Translations under genes and position numbers: made by a program
Notes under the pieces: model-generated
Databases searched by the model: none
Told to the model about the DNA's origin: nothing
Seen by the model: the letters and a program-made list of their open reading frames with translations, nothing else
Origin: Thermoproteus sp. UBA157
GTDB taxonomy: Archaea > Thermoproteota > Thermoprotei > Thermoproteales > Thermoproteaceae
Length of the DNA stretch: 30,449 bases
NCBI GenBank assembly: GCA_002497345.1
Contig: DANS01000032.1
Location: 35,765 to 66,213 of the forward strand
Direction of reading: 5' to 3'
In this document: positions 1 through 6,893 of the stretch, one piece after another
Position numbering within the stretch: the first letter of the stretch is position 1
Layout of the letters: each line of letters starts with the position of its first letter

Positions 1-2
1 TC

Positions 3-209
3 GCGTCGTTGATGGCGGCCTTGAGCATGCTGGGGGGTATCCCGGTGAAGTTCACGAGCCCAATGTCCTTGAGGGGGCTTTACCTGATGATTAAGCATAA
101 GACCGGCAGAATCCCGCTGGTGCTCGCCGACGGCAAGCTGGTCCACAGCGGCCCCGTGCGCAATCCCAAGGAGCTAGCCGCGAGGATAAAGTCGGCGCTC
201 GGCAGCTGA
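3..209 (+). CDS. Thioredoxin-like domain protein, 5' end outside window
   Basis: The reading frame is open to the left edge of the window, so the N-terminus is probably missing; the first in-window starts are TTG at 9 and ATG at 12. The visible part has the end of a small thioredoxin/glutaredoxin-like fold: a strand GIPVKF, a helix with LRGLYLMI, then RIPLVLADGKLVHSG with the cis-Pro position before a beta hairpin, and a final helix KELAARIKSAL. A CxxC active site, if there is one, would lie upstream of the window. The stop overlaps the next start (TGATG), so the two genes are probably co-transcribed. The fold is inferred from pattern only; the redox role is unproven. Confidence 0.6.
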   Translation, partial: ASLMAALSMLGGIPVKFTSPMSLRGLYLMIKHKTGRIPLVLADGKLVHSGPVRNPKELAARIKSALGS

Positions 210-1057
210 TGGCGGATCTATTTTCGCAAGACGAGAGATCGCTGGCGTTTCAGAGGAGGCTTGCGCTGATAGGGTCGGCCAAGGACCTCGCAGCGGTCAG
301 CGCCGGCTACGCCTTGGCGTGGTTGAAACAGCTGGAGGACAAGAAGTTAAGGGACCCGCTCCTCAGAGCTCTGCTGGCAGGAGGCTTCGTGGACGAGAGG
401 GGGCGCCCGCGCAGAGACGTGAAGGTTCCCGCGTTGGCCTCGCCGCTCGGCGCTCAGTTCGCGGAGTTCCACGAGGCCGTGACGAGGTCCCTTCGGAGGA
501 TGGAGGAGATGGCTTATTTGTTGAGGATCTCCGCGGTGTCCTCCCAGTGGTACTCCGTCATCGTCCAGTCATACGCCGAGGTTCTCGGGAGGTCCGCATC
601 CGGCCGCGTCGTGGCGCCCTATATCGGCGAAGTCTTCCCAGCGCTCGAGGAGCTGGGGCGGCTCGGGCTTGAAATATACGGCTACGACAAGAGCAGAGAA
701 GCCCTCGAGGACTTGGCCGAGATGGGCGTCACGTACGCCGAGCTGGCGCCCGACGCGTGCGCCATAACCAAGGCGTCCTTCGACGCGGCCGCCCTCCTCG
801 AGTCCCTGCACTGGTTCGCCAACCCCTACAAGGAGCTGTTGTGCTTGGCCGAGAGGCTAAGGCCTGGCGCCAAGATCGTCGTGGGCAACGTGGACGCGGC
901 GAGCTTGCCGTCGTTGGCCGCGTTGTTTTCATGGAGCGGGGCAAACGCCTTCTTCACGGCCAAGGATATCGACGACCTCCTCGCCGCGGCCGGGCTGCTC
1001 AAGATCAGGCAGATCTCGAGATCCCCCTACTACCTCGCCGTGTGGGAGAGGGCCTAG
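209..1057 (+). CDS. Unknown protein with a degenerate SAM-methyltransferase-like C-terminal half
   Basis: 282 residues, start ATG overlapping the stop of the thioredoxin-like gene. The N-terminal ~120 residues are helical and charged, with no domain I recognise. From about residue 130 there is a Rossmann-like pattern: VVAPYIGEVFPALEEL where motif I would sit, LEIYGYDKSREAL as a possible acidic loop, DAAALLESLHWFANPYKEL as a post-motif helix, then LRPGAKIVVGNVD, which looks like the typical R-P-G-G strand 5. The glycine-rich SAM loop is not canonical, so cofactor binding is doubtful. Its stop shares the 4-nt CTAG with the stop of the convergent minus-strand gene. It could be a methyltransferase or a catalytically dead relative. 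Confidence 0.6.
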   Translation: MADLFSQDERSLAFQRRLALIGSAKDLAAVSAGYALAWLKQLEDKKLRDPLLRALLAGGFVDERGRPRRDVKVPALASPLGAQFAEFHEAVTRSLRRMEEMAYLLRISAVSSQWYSVIVQSYAEVLGRSASGRVVAPYIGEVFPALEELGRLGLEIYGYDKSREALEDLAEMGVTYAELAPDACAITKASFDAAALLESLHWFANPYKELLCLAERLRPGAKIVVGNVDAASLPSLAALFSWSGANAFFTAKDIDDLLAAAGLLKIRQISRSPYYLAVWERA

Positions 1058-1503
1058 TGGCAACGGCTGAATTTGAAATACTTCAAGATCTCCAGCGGGG
1101 GCGCATCGCCCTTCAGCTTCACCGTTATAGTCCTGTCGGTCTCGGGGCAGTACGCCTCGACCACCAATGTCTCTGACTTCTTGATCAGCCCCTCCCTCTT
1201 CAATCGGTAGAACCCCCTATGCTCGCCGAAATCGATAGGCTCGCCCTCTTGCTCCAGCTTGTTGCCGGGCTTGACCTTTATCTCCAGCTCGTAGAACTTG
1301 GAGCCGGCCTTGACGAAGTGCTTCACCTCGCCGTCTCTGACCCACTTAGCGCCGTCTTTCGAGACGTAGGAGAAGACGTCCGACGCCATGGGCATCACGA
1401 TCACCTTCCAGTGAGGAGGCGCCGCCAGCACCAAGAAGTTGTAGACTCCCAGTAGGCTGTTGCCGACCGCTATGGCGTGCCAGGAGTAGTCCTCAGTGGA
1501 CAT
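1054..1503 (-). CDS. Unknown 149-aa protein, last gene of the twin ArsA-like cluster
   Basis: I do not recognise this family. The N-terminal third has a hydrophobic stretch (NSLLGVYNFLVLAAPPHWKVIV), too short and mixed to call a confident membrane helix. The rest alternates charged and hydrophobic residues and looks beta-rich (YELEIKVKPGNKL, ETLVVEAYCPETDRTITVKL). It ends FSRCH, and it has a second Cys in EAYCPE. The start ATG lies inside the end of the preceding small-protein gene (11-nt overlap), which ties it to the same transcript as the two ATPases. A role as accessory or client protein of the ATPase pair is inference from position only. Confidence 0.75.
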   Translation of the reverse strand: MSTEDYSWHAIAVGNSLLGVYNFLVLAAPPHWKVIVMPMASDVFSYVSKDGAKWVRDGEVKHFVKAGSKFYELEIKVKPGNKLEQEGEPIDFGEHRGFYRLKREGLIKKSETLVVEAYCPETDRTITVKLKGDAPPLEILKYFKFSRCH

Positions 1504-1756
1504 GCACCTCCGACAGCTCCTCGAAGACGTCCCTCTCCTTCATTAACTCCTTCTTGAACTCGTACAAATCGTCGACGAAGTAGGGGAGCAGCCTCAAGGC
1601 GTAGTACGTAGACAGAAGGGGCACGCCCACGAACTCGCCGAAGACCAAGAACTCGGTGACCGTGAGGAGTTGCTTGTGGGCCTTGGCGGTTTCCCTGTAT
1701 AGATCCAGGAGGAACGCCCCGAAGAGGAGATCGTGGAGTATTCGCTTCAGCTTCAT
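1493..1756 (-). CDS. Small ATPase-associated protein B, paralog of the gene at 3725-3973
   Basis: 87 residues, start ATG overlapping the stop of the upstream ATPase gene by the ATGA arrangement. The core GVPLLSTYYALRLLPY followed by MKERDVFEEL matches GIPLLPPYYSLRLLPY and LRERDVTDRI in the protein encoded at 3725-3973, so the two are clear paralogs. It is predicted mostly helical, with an amphipathic or hydrophobic centre (LLTVTEFLVFGEFVGVPLL) that could touch a membrane or a hydrophobic groove. Function is unknown. Its tight coupling to an ArsA-like ATPase suggests a dedicated partner. The gene order places it after the second ATPase, mirroring its paralog before the first. Confidence 0.85.
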   Translation of the reverse strand: MKLKRILHDLLFGAFLLDLYRETAKAHKQLLTVTEFLVFGEFVGVPLLSTYYALRLLPYFVDDLYEFKKELMKERDVFEELSEVHVH

Positions 1757-2730
1757 TTGACGAGCTCCCTCATGAACTGCCTAAGCCTATCCAAGCCCAC
1801 GACCTCCTCGGGGAACAGCCTAACCCGGCTGAGCACCAGCGGGCCGAAGTACTTGTCTATTAGCTCCAAATTCCTGGCCTGCTCCTCGCCCTTGGACTTG
1901 AGGAAGCCGGTGGCGTCCCTCTCTATCTCCTCCGGCGGGATCACCATGTTGACGACGACGCCCCCGATGGGTATCTCGTAGGCCTTTACCATGTCTATGA
2001 ACCTCTTGACCACCGAGATGGAGAGAACCGTCGGTATCGTCACGAAGACGAACTTGGTCCTCTCGGGATCCCTCAAGATCTCCCTCACCTTGGAGTAGCG
2101 CTCTTGTAGCGATATCAAGTCGTTGAGGACGGGGTCCTTCCTTATCTCCTCCATAACCTTCTCCTTGCGGAAGGCCAGCTGGTACTTCAACGAGAGGGCC
2201 TCCTGCCTCATCTTTATCGTGCGCTGCAGCCAAAGCCCGTAGAGCTTCGAGAGGCCTATGAGCCTCACGGCGTTTGCCACGGCCGCCATGTCGAACACTA
2301 TGCGGGAGTAGTCCTTCCCCTCGTTGAGCACTATGTCCATCATCTTGTCGAACGTGGCCGCCTCGTGAAACGAGGGATTCGTCGTCGCTATCTCGACGAG
2401 GGGCCTCGTATCGACGGGGAGCTCGGCCCACTTGAATATTTCCCTCAACAAGGCAGACACGCGCTCCTTGTATCTCTCCACCACATCGCCTATCTCGACC
2501 TCCACGGCGTATAGGTTGTCGACGCCGGAGACCCGCTTTACGGCGCCGCCGCTTAGGTCCTGGCCGAACAGCGAGGAGAGCGAGTGGACCGGGTTGAAGC
2601 TGGCCAACAGCGTCTTCTCGCCCCTCTCGGCGAAGTACAACGCCGTGGCCGCCGAGACGACGGTCTTGCCGACGCCGCCCTTGCCGCCGAAGAAGAAGAA
2701 CTTGGTCTTGGTGTCGAGGAGCGCCTTCAT
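1753..2730 (-). CDS. ArsA/Get3-like P-loop ATPase, probably hydrolysis-deficient
   Basis: 325 residues from ATG 2730, which overlaps the stop of the preceding ATPase gene (ATGA); an in-frame extension to 2763 is less likely because it would overlap that gene by 37 nt. The deviant Walker A GGKGGVGKT (residues 15-23) is intact, including the signature Lys. Switch I, normally STDPxxxLSD in ArsA/Get3, reads SFNPVHSLSS: the Asp needed for hydrolysis (Asp57 in yeast Get3, by family knowledge) is Ser53 here. Switch II, usually DxxPxGH, reads DMAAVANA, losing Pro and His. The C-terminal half has a normal adenine-side strand GGVVVNMVIPPE. No CxxC zinc motif is seen. It may bind nucleotide without turning it over and pair with the intact ATPase. 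Confidence 0.9.
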   Translation of the reverse strand: MKALLDTKTKFFFFGGKGGVGKTVVSAATALYFAERGEKTLLASFNPVHSLSSLFGQDLSGGAVKRVSGVDNLYAVEVEIGDVVERYKERVSALLREIFKWAELPVDTRPLVEIATTNPSFHEAATFDKMMDIVLNEGKDYSRIVFDMAAVANAVRLIGLSKLYGLWLQRTIKMRQEALSLKYQLAFRKEKVMEEIRKDPVLNDLISLQERYSKVREILRDPERTKFVFVTIPTVLSISVVKRFIDMVKAYEIPIGGVVVNMVIPPEEIERDATGFLKSKGEEQARNLELIDKYFGPLVLSRVRLFPEEVVGLDRLRQFMRELVK

Positions 2731-3728
2731 ATGTAATCCTCGAGGGCTCTGCTGGGCGACCACAACTCCTTGGCTATTATCGACAACGCCTCGAGCCCCT
2801 TGGGCTCCCTGTTCAACATCGGCACTACGGATATGACCATATCGCCGAACTTCCGCTTGATCTCGTCCATGTATTTCCTCTGCTCCTCTATCTTGTTCTT
2901 GATGTACTCGGGCGTCTCGGGCCTTTTGGCCAACTCGGGCGGATACACTTGGTTGACCACTATCCCGGCCGCCTCGAGGCCAAGAGACGAGAACATCTCC
3001 AAGGCCTTCTCGGTGTCTAGTATGCTCATCCTCTCGGGGGTCACCACGACCATGAGCGCGGCCGTCTCCTTGTTGGCGATGATGTTGCGGAACGCCACTA
3101 TCCTATTTCTTATGTACTGGAGCTCGTTCAGTATCTCGTCCTCGTAGGTGAGCTTAGCCCTCTTCAACGACGCGGCCACCCTCCCGTATTCGTAAGCTTG
3201 CTTCCTCAGCTCGGTTATCTTCTCGACCCATTGGCTCAACACGTCCGCCATCGCTATCATGCGTATGCCGTGGCCGAAGGGCGGCATATCGAAGATGTAG
3301 TAGTCGTACTTGCCCTCGGCCACTACGTCGACCATGGCGTCGTACACAGCCGATTCGTACATGGCGGGCTCCGCCGCGGCGCTGTCGATGTACTCCTCGA
3401 GATCGGGGGGCAGCTTATCCAGCTTGTACATGTCGATTATCTTTTTCTTGATCGACGCCACGTATTCGTTGATCCTCTTATCGGCGTCTATTTCCAAGAC
3501 GTATAGGTTCTCGGCGATCTTCACCTCGCCCTTGCCGAACACGTCCCTCTCGAAGACGTCGCTGAGGGAGGCTTGGGGATCGGTGCTGAATACGAGCACC
3601 TTCTTCTCCTTGGAGAGCAGAAGCGATGAGGCGGCGCTCAACGTGGTCTTGCCGAGGCCGCCCTTGCCGGCGTAGATCAGCACCTTGAGCTTCGGCCTCC
3701 TCTCCAGAAGTCCCTTAAGGCCTATCAT
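2727..3728 (-). CDS. ArsA/Get3-like P-loop ATPase, catalytic motifs intact
   Basis: 333 residues, ATG start overlapping the stop of the small-protein gene upstream (ATGA). The deviant Walker A AGKGGLGKTT is at residues 20-29. Switch I is STDPQASLSD with the catalytic-type Asp at position 57, and switch II is FDMPPFGHGIR with Pro and His present. The helical middle (LSQWVEKITELRKQAYEYGR and onward) corresponds to the region that binds substrate in Get3 relatives, and VVVTPERMSILDTEKAL plus GIVVNQVYPP are standard C-terminal family motifs. Family members drive arsenite export (ArsA with ArsB) or tail-anchored protein targeting (Get3). No ArsB or ArsR is present, so an arsenic role is not supported. 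It most likely acts as a dimer with its neighbour. Confidence 0.93.
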   Translation of the reverse strand: MIGLKGLLERRPKLKVLIYAGKGGLGKTTLSAASSLLLSKEKKVLVFSTDPQASLSDVFERDVFGKGEVKIAENLYVLEIDADKRINEYVASIKKKIIDMYKLDKLPPDLEEYIDSAAAEPAMYESAVYDAMVDVVAEGKYDYYIFDMPPFGHGIRMIAMADVLSQWVEKITELRKQAYEYGRVAASLKRAKLTYEDEILNELQYIRNRIVAFRNIIANKETAALMVVVTPERMSILDTEKALEMFSSLGLEAAGIVVNQVYPPELAKRPETPEYIKNKIEEQRKYMDEIKRKFGDMVISVVPMLNREPKGLEALSIIAKELWSPSRALEDYI

Positions 3729-3973
3729 GCTATCCTATCGGTCACGTCCCTCTCCCTCAGCATGTACATCTTCCACGTCTGTATGTTAGGGTACATATAC
3801 GGCAACAGCCTGAGCGAGTAGTAGGGCGGAAGCAACGGTATGCCCAACATGTCGCCCAGAGTGATTATCATGAAGAGGTTGTCTATCTGGGCCTTGATTC
3901 TGAGTATCGAGGTGGCTTGCCCGTGGATAGCCATCCCCTCGATAACCTCCCTTATCTTGCCCAGGATGCCCAC
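3725..3973 (-). CDS. Small ATPase-associated protein A, first gene of the twin ArsA-like cluster
   Basis: 82 residues from a GTG at 3973. A TATA-like tttaaaaacc at 3991-4000 is centred 23 nt away, so the cluster probably has its own leaderless promoter. The core GIPLLPPYYSLRLLPY and MLRERDVTDRI match the paralog at 1493-1756. The N-terminal part (LGKIREVIEGMAIHG) looks like an amphipathic helix, and NLFMIITLGDMLGIPLL is hydrophobic. No known domain is recognised. The stop overlaps the start of the intact ATPase gene, implying translational coupling and a stoichiometric partnership. Confidence 0.85.
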   Translation of the reverse strand: MGILGKIREVIEGMAIHGQATSILRIKAQIDNLFMIITLGDMLGIPLLPPYYSLRLLPYMYPNIQTWKMYMLRERDVTDRIA

Positions 3974-3990
3974 AAAAGAAAAAGAGAAGG
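3974..3990 (-). terminator. Possible T-rich terminator after cstA
   Basis: The minus strand has a pyrimidine-rich run (ccttctctttttctttt) just after the cstA stop and downstream of the TATA-like element of the next cluster. Archaeal terminators are often simple T-tracts without a hairpin. It overlaps the likely initiation region of the next gene, so the call is tentative. Confidence 0.35.
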
Positions 3991-4000
3991 GGTTTTTAAA
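3991..4000 (-). promoter_or_regulatory. TATA-like element of the twin ArsA-like cluster
   Basis: On the minus strand this reads tttaaaaacc, lying in the 33-nt gap after the cstA stop and centred about 23 nt before the GTG at 3973. That spacing fits a leaderless archaeal transcript and separates the ATPase cluster from cstA. Confidence 0.6.
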
Positions 4001-4006
4001 ATTGCC

Positions 4007-5797
4007 CTATTTTGCGCCCTCTTTTCTATACTTAAGCCAGCCTGAGATCAAGTAGTATGTCATTATAATTCCTAATATGAGGAGCAAGGCGCCGAAGGCC
4101 GCCGATATGTAGTTGGATATGCTCACGACCCAAGGACCGTAGAGCTTGGCCGCAGCGACTTGAACTCCTATGGGCTTGTTGAGCCAAGCATAGAGGCCGT
4201 AGACGTAGGTCTCCCAAGCCAGCGCCGCGAGGGTTGTTATGGCCATGAATATGCCGGGTATGAAGACGTAAGCGCTCGGCCTTTTCTGGCTCGTCAAGAA
4301 TATCGCTACTAGGAGCAACGCGAGGCCGGCCAGAAGCTGGTTCGTGCCGCCGAAGAATATCCACAAGTTAGTCCAAGAGCCCACGAAGGCCAGGAAGCCC
4401 GCCAGTACCAGTATCAAGAGCGTCGCCACGTACTTATTGCCGAGTATCGATCCCTCGAATAGCTCCGCCATGGTCAGCCTGAACACTCTGACGAACAGCA
4501 TAGAGGTGATCAAGCCCATGACCGTTATGAATATGCCGTATAGGATACTCATGAAGACCGGATCGACGTGTAGCATCCTAGACGTAAGCATGGTAGCGCC
4601 GGTCACATAGGCGGCGGCCCCGGCGGGCGGCGTCGCGAGCACCATCATGGCCGCTATGGACGACAGAGCGACGGCCCCCTCGGTCATCATGGCCCCGCCG
4701 CCGACCGGCAAAGCGTCGGTCTCGTACTCCAGCTGTTTGGAGGTCAAGCCCGACGAGACGAGGCTGTGCCAGCCCGAGATGGCGCCGCACGCGATGGTGA
4801 CGAAGAGTATGGGCCATATAGGGCCTCCCTGCGGGTTCTCCAGAGGATCCACGAAGAGGGAGCCTATGGCCTTCTGCTGTATCGTCAAACCTGTCAGAGG
4901 GCTTACAATGGCCGCCAGGAGGACTAGCACCAGGGCTATTATCGAGGGCAGGTATCCGACATATACTGTGGGCAATAAGAACTTGGGCATGACCGTTATC
5001 GCCGCAACGAAGTACAATACGGAGATTACGACGAGCCAGAAGAGGGCCGTGTTGGTGCCGGGCCAAGTGAGGGCAGCCGGGTTGGTGCCGGGCGGAGCCG
5101 GAAACTGCGACAAGTAGGCTGGGTTATCGAGGAAGTTGGTGGGCGGGTTGCGGGCCAGCGGCACCAACGTGACGAAGAAATAGCCTATCAAGACGATGAG
5201 CAACGCCACAATGGTAGAGGTTAATACGCTCATCCTAGCCCTGAAGACCATTTGGCCGAACACCACGCCGCCTAGGAGGACGAAGAGCACGGCCACGAAG
5301 GTGCCGGGCACTCTGTTGAGGACATCGATAATGACCCACTCGAAGACGGCGGTGATGATTATTAGGTAGAACACCAAATACACCAACAAGATAGTCCTGG
5401 CTCTACCGCCGAGTAGCTTATACGTGATGGGGCCCATGGAGCGGCCCTCGCTCCGTATCGACATCATCATTGCGCTGTAGTCCTGCACCCAGCCGATGAA
5501 CATATTGCCGAATATTACCCAAAGGAGCGCGGGGACCCAGCCGTAAAACAACACGGCGGTTAGTGGGCCCACAATGGGGCCGAGGGCCGCCACCGATTTG
5601 AACTGGTAGCCGAAGAGTACATATTTAGACACGGGGAAGTACTCAACGCCGTCGAAATACAGCTTAGCAGGCGTCGGCCTATTGGGATCGGCGTTCCAGA
5701 TCCTCTTGTCGATATACTTGGAGTAAGTCATGTACGTGAGAAAATACAGCGCCAACCCGGCCAATACATAGGGGGCCGGCGTATCTAAGAAGCCCAT
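4007..5797 (-). CDS. cstA: CstA-family transporter (carbon starvation protein A)
   Basis: 596 residues with at least 14 hydrophobic segments. Family motifs are present: GPIVGPLTAVLFYGWVPALLW, VIFGNMFIGWVQDYSAMMM, SIRSEGRSMGPITY, SGWHSLVSSGLTSKQL, and ATMLTSRMLHVD late in the protein. CstA proteins import peptides or pyruvate in bacteria; the substrate here cannot be read from the sequence. A TATA-like gcttaaaaag at 5816-5825 is centred 24 nt before the ATG. The next gene downstream starts 33 nt after the stop but appears to have its own promoter. The length is shorter than the ~700 residues of E. coli CstA and fits the compact archaeal form. Confidence 0.93.
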   Translation of the reverse strand: MGFLDTPAPYVLAGLALYFLTYMTYSKYIDKRIWNADPNRPTPAKLYFDGVEYFPVSKYVLFGYQFKSVAALGPIVGPLTAVLFYGWVPALLWVIFGNMFIGWVQDYSAMMMSIRSEGRSMGPITYKLLGGRARTILLVYLVFYLIIITAVFEWVIIDVLNRVPGTFVAVLFVLLGGVVFGQMVFRARMSVLTSTIVALLIVLIGYFFVTLVPLARNPPTNFLDNPAYLSQFPAPPGTNPAALTWPGTNTALFWLVVISVLYFVAAITVMPKFLLPTVYVGYLPSIIALVLVLLAAIVSPLTGLTIQQKAIGSLFVDPLENPQGGPIWPILFVTIACGAISGWHSLVSSGLTSKQLEYETDALPVGGGAMMTEGAVALSSIAAMMVLATPPAGAAAYVTGATMLTSRMLHVDPVFMSILYGIFITVMGLITSMLFVRVFRLTMAELFEGSILGNKYVATLLILVLAGFLAFVGSWTNLWIFFGGTNQLLAGLALLLVAIFLTSQKRPSAYVFIPGIFMAITTLAALAWETYVYGLYAWLNKPIGVQVAAAKLYGPWVVSISNYISAAFGALLLILGIIMTYYLISGWLKYRKEGAK

Positions 5798-5815
5798 AGA
5801 GCTTGCTCAACTCTT

Positions 5816-5825
5816 CTTTTTAAGC
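5816..5825 (-). promoter_or_regulatory. TATA-like element of cstA
   Basis: Reads gcttaaaaag on the minus strand, centred about 24 nt before the cstA ATG. It begins just before the stop of the upstream gene, which it slightly overlaps. Confidence 0.6.
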
Positions 5826-5826
5826 A

Positions 5827-6381
5827 TTACTTCTTTATGTATTTCCCTAAAATCTCAATGATTGTTTTCGATATTTGTATAGCGAGGTTGCAGTTATCCA
5901 AGGGCATATATATCTCGATGTACCCCCCTCCGGCAGAGATGCGCGCAATGCCCAGCTTCGCACAAGCGTCCGCCAGCTCTGCCAAGAGCGCCTTGGGGAC
6001 GGCCCTCCCGACGACGTAGCAACCGTCCACTCTCTCAGCAGGGCCCAATGCGCCTTTCGCCGACATGTCGAAGGACCAAGGCGGAGGCCTCCCCACGTCG
6101 ATCTTGACGAGCGCGAGGGGCCTCCTCCTGGCTATCAAGCTGGCCGCTAAGTTGAACGGGTTATCCCACGGAAGCCTCTGGACGAACACCCCGACGTATT
6201 TGGCCCATCCGCACTCCATCTCGACCAAGTAGGACGTCCCCGTCGCTAGAAACCTCTTGATGTCGCACACCCCGCACCTCCTGGCTGCGTTTGCGTTAAC
6301 CCTGCGGCCGAGAACCGTCGCTAAGCTGTACCAAGCGCCTATGAAGACGGCCAGCAATACGGTCAAAGCCGCTAAGTCCAT
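5827..6381 (-). CDS. Unknown single-span membrane-anchored protein with N-terminal MDLxAL motif
   Basis: 184 residues. Residues 3-25 form one hydrophobic helix (ALTVLLAVFIGAWYSLATVL), followed by GRRVNANAARRCGVC with a CxxC and a soluble remainder containing several more Cys residues. The C-terminal part (AGGGYIEIYMPLDNCNLAIQISKTIIEIL) is strand then helix. No family is recognised. Its N-terminus resembles that of the membrane protein at 6894-7292 (MDLxAL...W-x-SL...V-x-GR-x-VN) and that of a decayed copy at 6540-6623. A TATA-like gcttaatat at 6399-6408 lies about 22 nt before the ATG. Confidence 0.75.
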   Translation of the reverse strand: MDLAALTVLLAVFIGAWYSLATVLGRRVNANAARRCGVCDIKRFLATGTSYLVEMECGWAKYVGVFVQRLPWDNPFNLAASLIARRRPLALVKIDVGRPPPWSFDMSAKGALGPAERVDGCYVVGRAVPKALLAELADACAKLGIARISAGGGYIEIYMPLDNCNLAIQISKTIIEILGKYIKK

Positions 6382-6398
6382 GTAGGGCTATATCGGGT

Positions 6399-6408
6399 AT
6401 ATTAAGCG
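6399..6408 (-). promoter_or_regulatory. TATA-like element of the gene at 5827-6381
   Basis: Minus-strand gcgcttaatatac; the AT core is centred about 22 nt before the ATG at 6381. Confidence 0.5.
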
Positions 6409-6539
6409 CTCCCCCAGCTCCGGTCGTCTAAATTAAGGGAGCGTTCCCCAAGAGGTCTCTGGACGAATATGCTTATACATTTAATGATTGCTTATTCTGA
6501 AAACAGCTAAAAATGAGATAAGTTACATCCTCATCGTTC
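6409..6539. other. Non-coding gap with no clear feature
   Basis: Part of a stretch from 6382 to 6893 that lacks a well-supported gene. This portion is AT-rich relative to the rest of the window (cttatacatttaatgattgc and similar) and may hold promoter elements. I see no tRNA and no convincing C/D-box RNA. The rest of the gap holds a gene remnant (6540-6623) and a small ORF (6632-6805). Confidence 0.4.
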
Positions 6540-6623
6540 TATTAGTACGGCCGAGATGGCGGCCGCATCGTGTTAGACCCCTATGAGGACCGCCAGGAGC
6601 GCGGCCGTAGCGATCAAATCCAT
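6540..6623 (-). pseudogene. Decayed N-terminal copy of the gene at 5827-6381
   Basis: On the minus strand from ATG 6623 the frame reads MDLIATAALLAVLIGV and then a stop. Aligned without gaps, it matches MDLAALTVLLAVFIGA at the start of the protein encoded at 5827-6381, and the DNA after the stop still aligns weakly (a shared tctcggccg). This looks like a duplicated gene start that has lost the rest of its reading frame. A genuinely expressed 16-residue membrane peptide cannot be excluded. Confidence 0.5.
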
Positions 6624-6631
6624 TTTAGTTA

Positions 6632-6805
6632 ATGAAACGCATAGTGGCTAAGTACACGAAAGACTGTGTTTTCGTAAATGGCTGTAGGGCGCCGGACGGC
6701 TTCAGCCCGATCGAGTTGCTGGTGGCGGCGCTGGTATATGGCGTGGGGATCAAGAGCTCTGACATAGGTGCAGAAATGTACGAGATCGAGTGTTTCGTGG
6801 ACTGA
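6632..6805 (+). CDS. 57-aa ORF resembling the N-terminal half of OsmC
   Basis: ATG 6632 to TGA 6805. The product starts MKRIVAKYTKDCVFVNGC, and its middle APDGFSPIELLVAALVYGVG resembles the OsmC/Ohr pattern in which a glycine-rich turn is followed by SPxELLLAALAGCTG. The catalytic Cys expected after that helix is absent: the sequence reads VYGVGIKSSD. It then stops at about 40% of the usual OsmC length (~140 aa). It may be a truncated relic, an independent small protein, or chance; codon use (GTG, CTG and GGC rich) resembles neighbouring genes. The competing minus-strand ORF in the same place looks random. Confidence 0.4.
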   Translation: MKRIVAKYTKDCVFVNGCRAPDGFSPIELLVAALVYGVGIKSSDIGAEMYEIECFVD

Positions 6806-6893
6806 GATGATATTGTAAAGGCACATGTACCGGCGTCGAGAGGCGTTGCCTAGTGTTCAAGGTTTTAAGCAAAGCCGTACGGTACGAATGCGT

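Noticed and set aside
1753..3728. Calling the two ATPases arsenite pump subunits
   Set aside because: No ArsB/ACR3 permease, ArsR or ArsD nearby and no metalloid-binding Cys cluster in either protein. CstA upstream is not an arsenite channel.
4578..5117. Overlapping ORFs on both strands inside cstA
   Set aside because: Low-complexity Arg/Ser/Pro-rich translations without motifs; cstA fully explains the region.
6629..6826. Minus-strand ORF of 65 codons across the intergenic region
   Set aside because: Residue order looks random, and the opposite strand carries a better small ORF with OsmC-like features.
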